Shown here in pieces: positions 7,237 to 11,246 of a stretch of DNA of 11,246 bases. Numbering within the stretch: the first letter of the stretch is position 1; each line of letters starts with the position of its first letter. This DNA comes from Flavobacterium sp. (lineage in GTDB: Bacteria > Bacteroidota > Bacteroidia > Flavobacteriales > Flavobacteriaceae), in the NCBI GenBank assembly GCA_003449615.1, contig DMHA01000210.1, forward strand, positions 1-11,246. The letters run 5' to 3'. A program made the translations under genes and the position numbers. Below the pieces are notes generated by a model, which was not told where the DNA came from, searched no databases, and was given only the letters and a program-made list of their open reading frames with translations.

Positions 7237-7254
7237 CACTCTAAATTTTGCCTT

Positions 7255-8142
7255 ATGCCAAATAAAAAGTATAAAATCGCAGTTATTCAATTGAACCTTA
7301 ATGATGTCGCTGAAAACAATCTAAAAAAATGTTTGTCTTGGGTTCGAGAAGCCGCCAATCAAGGTGCCGAAGTCATTTCATTACCCGAATTGTACAGCAG
7401 TCACTATTTTTGTCAAAGTGAAGATGTCGATAATTTTGCTTTGGCAGAACCTTTGTACAGTACATCATTTATTGCTTTTAGTGCTTTGGCAAAAGAATTG
7501 GGAGTCGTGATTATCGTTCCATTCTTCGAAAAAAGAATGGCAGGAATTTATCACAACAGTGCTTACATCATCGACACCGATGGTGCAGAAGCAGGATTGT
7601 ACCGCAAAATGCACATTCCAGACGATCCCCATTTTTACGAAAAATTCTATTTCACGCCCGGAGATTTGGGTTTCAAAGCATTTCCGACCAATAAAGGAAA
7701 AATCGGAACACTCATTTGTTGGGATCAATGGTTTCCCGAAGCGGCTCGTTTGACCGCTTTGCAAGGTGCTGAAGTTTTGTTTTATCCAACAGCCATCGGC
7801 TGGCATCCACTCGAAAAAGAACAATATGGCGAAAACCAACACGGTGCTTGGATGAACGTGATGAAAGGTCATGCTGTGGCGAATGGCGTGTATGTTGCCG
7901 CTGCCAACCGAATTGGTTTAGAACAATATATCGAAGGAACTGCTGGAATTCAGTTTTGGGGTTCCTCCTTTATTGCTGGTCCACAAGGCGAAATTTTGGC
8001 ACAAGCCTCACACGATAAAGAAGAAATCCTGATTGCCGAAGTGGATTTAGATTTACAAGAAAATGTACGTCAGAACTGGCCTTTCTTTAGGGATAGGAGA
8101 ATTGATGCTTTTGGCGATATTACAAAAAGAGCGATTGATTAA
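7255..8142 (+). CDS. aguB: N-carbamoylputrescine amidase (carbon-nitrogen hydrolase)
   Basis: The protein is 295 residues, the normal length for this enzyme, which hydrolyses N-carbamoylputrescine to putrescine, CO2 and ammonia in the cytoplasm. The nitrilase catalytic triad is visible: E45 in SLPELY, K118 in YRKMHIPD and C155 in LICWDQWFPEA. Further conserved segments are GIYHNSAYIIDTDG (97-110), PTAIGWHP (178-185), RIGLEQ (219-224) and FWGSSFIAGPQGEILA (234-249). The ATG at 7255 is chosen over an in-frame TTG at 7234, which lies within a -7 promoter element. The substrate assignment is strengthened by agmatine deiminase, the preceding pathway enzyme, about 1.8 kb downstream on the same strand. 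The gene ends at a strong bidirectional terminator shared with the convergent lipoprotein gene. Confidence 0.94.
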   Translation: MPNKKYKIAVIQLNLNDVAENNLKKCLSWVREAANQGAEVISLPELYSSHYFCQSEDVDNFALAEPLYSTSFIAFSALAKELGVVIIVPFFEKRMAGIYHNSAYIIDTDGAEAGLYRKMHIPDDPHFYEKFYFTPGDLGFKAFPTNKGKIGTLICWDQWFPEAARLTALQGAEVLFYPTAIGWHPLEKEQYGENQHGAWMNVMKGHAVANGVYVAAANRIGLEQYIEGTAGIQFWGSSFIAGPQGEILAQASHDKEEILIAEVDLDLQENVRQNWPFFRDRRIDAFGDITKRAID

Positions 8143-8168
8143 TATTCGATTTAAAAATGATCAGAAAT

Positions 8169-8205
8169 AAAAAATCTACCAAAAAGTTATTTTGGTAGAT
8201 TTTTT
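8169..8205. terminator. Bidirectional intrinsic terminator between convergent genes
   Basis: A perfect 16-bp stem pairs 8169-8184 with 8190-8205 around the five-base loop AGTTA. The GC-containing core TCTACC/GGTAGA is bounded by A tracts on the left and T tracts on the right, so the hairpin works as a terminator on either strand. It lies between the convergent amidase gene (stop at 8142) and lipoprotein gene (stop at 8222), as expected for a shared terminator. Confidence 0.92.
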
Positions 8206-8221
8206 TTATTCCTTTTTAAGT

Positions 8222-9733
8222 CTAATTCAAATCAGGCTGGTAGAATTTAACAGAGCCATCCCCTTCGCTGCTCACAACGACCAAACTTCTTTTGGTTGGA
8301 CTTTTTGATGCTGGTATAAAAAGCAAGCCTTCTGGAGCATCTCCTGTTTTTATGCTTTGCAAATATTGTGGTGCAGATGGATTGGTAATATCATAAATCA
8401 TTACCGTGTCCGTTCTTTCAAGACCTACAAACAAAATGTTTTTGTCTCCCATTTTGGCAACTACAACCGATTCTGGCTCAGCACCTTTATCATCACTGCG
8501 ACCGTCATCATACGTTCCAAATTCATGAGATCGTTTATCTAAATCATTTTTGCTGTCGAAAACTAAACTTCCAGAATTACCATCCCAGATTGTAAACGAA
8601 CGCGCTCCAAAACTTATTAATTCATCCAAATCACCATCACCGTCAGTATCGCCCATAGTCGAAACTAAATTCAATCTTCCCATTTTATTGGTCGCTTTTA
8701 ATGCTGTTGCATCAGGAAAAATAGTAGGATCTAAACTTAATGTTGCCAATCGCTTAACATCTGTATTGGCTGCATATTCTCTGGCATCTCCTTCATTTGC
8801 AGTAATGAAATATGTTTTTCCGTTTACAGAGTAATTTGCAATCGCATCTGGCATAAACATTCCTTTAAGCTTCCAAGTATTAAATGCAATTTCAGTATCT
8901 TTGTCGCTAATATCAATTGCATTCGCTGCACTATTAAAGTCTTTAAAACCTAAAGGGAAAATTCCAGAAATAGTTTTTGTGGCTAAATCAATTTTGGCAA
9001 CCCCATTGTTTTCTTGCAAAGTTACCCAAGCCGTTTTAGAATCCGATGAGATGGTAACATATTCCGGTTCGATGTCAGCAGCAAAATTTGAGGTAGGATT
9101 TTTAATTTTGAAACCACCAACTTTTAAAGTATTCAATTGACTGCTAAAACTTGAAAAATCAAGAGTTGAAACAGTATAATTATTTGAAACATCAATGATG
9201 GAAACCGTGCCGTTTGGATCTTTGGAATAATCATCATTTGGTTCTCCTTCATTAGCAGTCATAATATACTTTCCATCAGGCGAAAAAGTAATCATATCGG
9301 GTAAAGCACCAACGGTAATTTCTTTAATTAAAGCATAAGTAGTAGTATTAAAAACAACCACTTTCCCATTAGCTTGCTTGTCAATAGTTGATTCTAAGGC
9401 TACTGCCAATTTACCTCCAAAAGTAGAAACACTATTGGAAGCTCCGTTGTAAGACGACAACGCAATGCTTGTTAGCATTTTAGGATTGGTTGGATCGGTT
9501 AAATCAATTACATCTATTTGATTAGTAGTACTATTGTTTACTGTAAACAATTTTTTTGTTGTTTCATCATAAGCACTTATTTCGGCAGCACCGACAGCAC
9601 CAATAGTAATTGAACCAATTTCTTTGAAAGTGGCTGGATTTTCATTGACAGTAAACTCTGTCTCTTTCGAATCATTTTCGCAACTTGCTAATACCATTAC
9701 TGCGGCTAATACCGCCAAACCATACTGTTTCAT
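8222..9733 (-). CDS. Choice-of-anchor I family beta-propeller lipoprotein
   Basis: The protein is 503 residues. It has a signal peptide of type II: K2, a hydrophobic core (LAVLAAVMVL) and the lipobox LASC with C18 as the lipidated residue. The acidic stretch ENDSKETE after C18 resembles the surface-export signal of Bacteroidota lipoproteins. The mature part is built of beta-propeller-like repeats: GSITIGAVGAAEISAYD (40-56), VGALPDMITFSPDGKYIMTA (141-160), NEGEPNDDYS (161-170), TANEGDAREY (311-320), GLERTDTVMIYD (437-448), GDAPEGLLFIP (464-474). GDTDGDGDLDE (361-371) looks like a calcium-binding loop. TANEGE and GLERT motifs mark the choice-of-anchor I family, related to esterase/phytase-like propellers. 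The protein probably faces the cell surface. Substrate or enzymatic activity is unknown. Confidence 0.9.
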   Translation of the reverse strand: MKQYGLAVLAAVMVLASCENDSKETEFTVNENPATFKEIGSITIGAVGAAEISAYDETTKKLFTVNNSTTNQIDVIDLTDPTNPKMLTSIALSSYNGASNSVSTFGGKLAVALESTIDKQANGKVVVFNTTTYALIKEITVGALPDMITFSPDGKYIMTANEGEPNDDYSKDPNGTVSIIDVSNNYTVSTLDFSSFSSQLNTLKVGGFKIKNPTSNFAADIEPEYVTISSDSKTAWVTLQENNGVAKIDLATKTISGIFPLGFKDFNSAANAIDISDKDTEIAFNTWKLKGMFMPDAIANYSVNGKTYFITANEGDAREYAANTDVKRLATLSLDPTIFPDATALKATNKMGRLNLVSTMGDTDGDGDLDELISFGARSFTIWDGNSGSLVFDSKNDLDKRSHEFGTYDDGRSDDKGAEPESVVVAKMGDKNILFVGLERTDTVMIYDITNPSAPQYLQSIKTGDAPEGLLFIPASKSPTKRSLVVVSSEGDGSVKFYQPDLN

Positions 9734-9756
9734 AAATTATTTATTTTTATTTTTTT

Positions 9757-9764
9757 CAAAAGTA
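9757..9764 (-). promoter_or_regulatory. -7 element of the lipoprotein gene, minus strand
   Basis: Forward CAAAAGTA reads TACTTTTG on the minus strand, an exact TAnnTTTG match. It lies 24 bases upstream of the lipoprotein ATG (9733-9731), giving a leader of about 16 bases. No -33 TTG is found at normal spacing. Confidence 0.55.
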
Positions 9765-9878
9765 ATACAGTAATAATAGGCTCATATTATTTTAATATTA
9801 TATAATCTTTAACATATTTTTTTTGCAAATGAAGTTTGGCAATCAAAAAATGAACATCAAATAATCCTCCTGAATGTT

Positions 9879-9886
9879 TATATTTG
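9879..9886 (+). promoter_or_regulatory. -7 element of the agmatine deiminase gene
   Basis: TATATTTG matches TAnnTTTG exactly and lies 24 bases before the ATG at 9911. With the opposite-strand element at 9757-9764 it makes the 177-base gap a divergent promoter region. No TTG occurs at the usual -33 distance. Confidence 0.55.
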
Positions 9887-9910
9887 TGATTTTTAAAGTA
9901 GCACTAATTT

Positions 9911-10951
9911 ATGAGCACATCTAATAGAAGATTCCCCGCCGAATGGGAAAAGCAACAAGGAATTTTACTCTGTTTTCCGCATAATGGCAAGGATTGGCCA
10001 GGAAAATATGAAGCTATTCAATGGGCTTTTGTGGAATTTATTAAAAAAGTAGCCACTTTCGAGCAAGTATTTTTAGTGGTTGCCGATGAAAAATTAAAGA
10101 CTAATGTCATTGAAATGCTGGAAACTGCAACAGTAAAAATGACTAATGTTTCTTTCATCATTCATAAAACCAACCGAAGCTGGATGCGGGATTCGGGTTC
10201 GATTATTGTTCAAAACGGAACCAAAAGAGAAGCTTTAAATTTTAATTTTAACGGTTGGGCAAAATACAAAAACATCCATCTTGACAAACAGGTTCCTGCC
10301 AAAGTGGGTGAATTTCTAAATATTCCCGTTACCCAAGTTTTATACAAAGGAAAACCCGTGATTGTGGAAGGTGGCGCAATTGACACCAACGGAAAAGGCA
10401 GTTTACTAACTTCGGAAGAATGTTTGATGCATCCCAATATTCAGGTTCGAAATCCTAGTTTTACCAAAGCCGATTATGAAGCGGTTTTCAAAGAATATTT
10501 GGGAATTACCAATGTCATTTGGCTAGGCGACGGAATCGAAGGCGATGATACTCACGGACATATCGATGATTTGGCTCGATTTGTTAACGAAGATACCATC
10601 ATAACCATTGTAGAAAAAAATCCAAAGGACAATAATTACAAACCCTTGCAAGACAACTTAAAACGTTTGCAAAATGCAAAATTAGAAAACGGAAAATCTC
10701 CAAAAATAGTAGAATTACCGATGCCAAAACGCATCGATTTTGACGGATTGAGATTACCCGCCAGTTATGCTAATTTCTTGATTTTGAACCATTGTGTATT
10801 AGTTCCAACATTTAATGATTCGAATGATAGAATCGCTTTAAACATCATTGCCAATTGTTTTCCCGATAGAGAAATTATTGGCATAAATGCGATAGATTTA
10901 ATTTGGGGTTTTGGATCCTTACATTGTCTGAGTCAACAAATTCCAGAATAA
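9911..10951 (+). CDS. aguA: Agmatine deiminase (peptidyl-arginine deiminase family)
   Basis: The protein is 346 residues, slightly shorter than the usual 360-370, and is predicted cytoplasmic. It hydrolyses agmatine to N-carbamoylputrescine and ammonia, the step before the amidase encoded upstream. Guanidine-modifying enzyme motifs appear in order: PAEWEKQQGILLCFPHN (9-25), WMRDSGSIIV (91-100) with R93/D94, VEGGAIDTNGKG (152-163), GDDTHGHIDDLARF (211-224) with catalytic H217 and D219, and the C-terminal GFGSLHCLSQQIPE with nucleophile C339. The loop before the cysteine is GFGSLHC where many family members have GGGNIHC. The ATG at 9911 fits both the start of the fold and a -7 element 24 bases upstream. 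It could be transcribed alone, since the lipoprotein gene separates it from the amidase gene. Confidence 0.94.
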   Translation: MSTSNRRFPAEWEKQQGILLCFPHNGKDWPGKYEAIQWAFVEFIKKVATFEQVFLVVADEKLKTNVIEMLETATVKMTNVSFIIHKTNRSWMRDSGSIIVQNGTKREALNFNFNGWAKYKNIHLDKQVPAKVGEFLNIPVTQVLYKGKPVIVEGGAIDTNGKGSLLTSEECLMHPNIQVRNPSFTKADYEAVFKEYLGITNVIWLGDGIEGDDTHGHIDDLARFVNEDTIITIVEKNPKDNNYKPLQDNLKRLQNAKLENGKSPKIVELPMPKRIDFDGLRLPASYANFLILNHCVLVPTFNDSNDRIALNIIANCFPDREIIGINAIDLIWGFGSLHCLSQQIPE

Positions 10952-10969
10952 TTCACTGTCAATAATAGC

Positions 10970-11005
10970 CACAGATTACGCGAATTGAACGGATTTTCAC
11001 AGATT
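10970..11005 (+). repeat. Pair of CACAGATT repeats outside the mobile element
   Basis: CACAGATT occurs at 10970-10977 and 10998-11005, separated by a 20-base spacer (TACGCGAATTGAACGGATTT type with internal GCGAATT and CGGATTTT). The word is the same one that is tandemly repeated inside the adjacent MITE-like element, yet these copies lie outside its terminal repeats. They belong to the non-coding stretch after agmatine deiminase. Confidence 0.6.
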
Positions 11006-11013
11006 TAAAATTT

Positions 11014-11021
11014 GAAATTTG
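11014..11021 (+). repeat. Left target-site duplication GAAATTTG
   Basis: This 8-base word directly abuts the left terminal inverted repeat. The identical word abuts the right one at 11236-11243. A perfect 8-bp direct repeat immediately outside perfect inverted ends is the expected footprint of IS66-type transposition. Confidence 0.7.
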
Positions 11022-11068
11022 GTAACTATTCAGCCCATAGTAAAGTTGTACATGATTTAAAGAAAAAA

Positions 11069-11096
11069 GACACAGATTTCACAAATTACACAGATT
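11069..11096 (+). repeat. Left internal arm: three 9-bp CACAGATTT-type units
   Basis: Three adjacent nonamers are CACAGATTT (11071-11079), CACAAATTA (11080-11088) and CACAGATTC (11089-11097), preceded by GA. This arm is an inverted repeat of 11181-11208 with two mismatches, both in or beside the degenerate middle unit. Confidence 0.8.
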
Positions 11097-11180
11097 CTGA
11101 ATGTAAAAATTACACCAATCTGTGTTGTTTTTAGTTGCGAAGCAATAAATTTGTGAGGTTAGTATAAAATATAGACAAAA

Positions 11181-11208
11181 AATCTGTGAAATCTGTGAAA
11201 TCTGTGTC
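11181..11208 (-). repeat. Right internal arm: three perfect 9-bp units in inverted orientation
   Basis: AATCTGTG occurs at 11181, 11190 and 11199 with exact 9-base spacing, the complement of the CACAGATTT units of the left arm. A further isolated AATCTGTG lies at 11117-11124 in the same element. Confidence 0.82.
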
Positions 11209-11235
11209 GAATTTATTTTAGGGCTGAATAGTTAC

Positions 11236-11243
11236 GAAATTTG
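11236..11243 (+). repeat. Right target-site duplication GAAATTTG
   Basis: This is an exact copy of 11014-11021, directly adjoining the right terminal inverted repeat. The window ends three bases later, so the sequence beyond cannot be examined. Confidence 0.7.
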
Positions 11244-11246
11244 AAA

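Larger units (their letters stand above)
11022..11235. mobile_element. MITE-like non-autonomous element, probably IS66-derived
   Basis: The element is 214 bp. Its ends are perfect 15-bp inverted repeats: GTAACTATTCAGCCC (11022-11036) and GGGCTGAATAGTTAC (11221-11235). They are flanked by a perfect 8-bp direct repeat (GAAATTTG). IS66-family ends typically start with GTAA and produce 8-bp target duplications, so an IS66 transposase acting in trans is the best candidate. No open frame of useful length lies inside, so it cannot move itself. The interior holds a second inverted repeat of 28 bp (11069-11096 against 11181-11208, 26 of 28 matching) made of 9-bp tandem units. Near the centre is a small hairpin TTGC-GAA-GCAA (11135-11145). 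The nested inverted repeats would allow a single strand to fold into a long hairpin. Copy number is not visible in this window. Confidence 0.72.

Noticed and set aside
7234..7254. TTG start that would extend the amidase by seven residues (MHSKFCL)
   Set aside because: The TTG is the end of a TATTTTTG -7 element, and the extension is not part of the nitrilase fold, which starts at KYKIAVIQ.
7465..7872. Long open frame on the minus strand opposite the amidase gene
   Set aside because: It lies wholly opposite a gene with intact catalytic motifs and encodes no recognisable domain. The same applies to shorter antisense frames opposite the YtxH, DUF808, pyruvate kinase and agmatine deiminase genes, and to plus-strand frames inside the lipoprotein gene.
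10970..11208. CRISPR array or origin iterons from the repeated CACAGATT words
   Set aside because: The repeats are only 8-9 bp, tandem without spacers or at irregular distances, and in both orientations inside an element with transposon ends. There are no cas genes, no replication genes and no DnaA-box pattern.

Overview
The window looks like chromosomal DNA of a Bacteroidota bacterium, most likely Flavobacterium or a close relative. The evidence is AT-rich, A-leaning sequence, start codons preceded by A/T-rich stretches instead of Shine-Dalgarno sites, several exact or near matches to the Bacteroidota -7 promoter element TAnnTTTG, a DUF4199 membrane protein, and a lipoprotein with an acidic stretch after the lipobox cysteine. 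Nothing suggests a prophage or plasmid. Most genes are housekeeping or conserved hypothetical.

Layout. 1-295: AT-rich intergenic DNA with a possible partial minus-strand gene at the left edge. 296-2196: three plus-strand genes for a HAD phosphatase, a small helical protein with a strongly acidic tail, and a class I methyltransferase. 2427-3639: a compact cluster of four small envelope genes, namely a 39-residue glycine-rich membrane protein, a YtxH protein, a holin-X-like two-helix membrane protein and an amphipathic basic protein. It resembles the enterobacterial yqjD-yqjE-yqjK arrangement in type. 3857-4723: a DUF808 (YedI) multi-pass membrane protein. 4910-6469: an atypical pyruvate kinase with an extra N-terminal domain and no C-terminal regulatory domain. 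6701-7195: a DUF4199 protein.

7255-10951 holds two enzymes of agmatine-to-putrescine conversion: agmatine deiminase (9911-10951) and N-carbamoylputrescine amidase (7255-8142). A minus-strand gene for a beta-propeller 'choice-of-anchor I' lipoprotein (8222-9733) lies between them. It converges on the amidase gene over a perfect 16-bp bidirectional terminator and diverges from the deiminase gene over a 177-bp promoter region.

The most unusual structure is at the right edge. A 214-bp non-coding element (11022-11235) has perfect 15-bp terminal inverted repeats that start GTAA. It is flanked by a perfect 8-bp direct repeat, GAAATTTG. These are the end and target-site hallmarks of IS66-family transposons, so this appears to be a non-autonomous (MITE-like) IS66 derivative. 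Inside, it carries two opposed blocks of a 9-bp tandem repeat (CACAGATTT type), so the single strand could fold into a long hairpin. The same CACAGATT word also occurs just outside the element.
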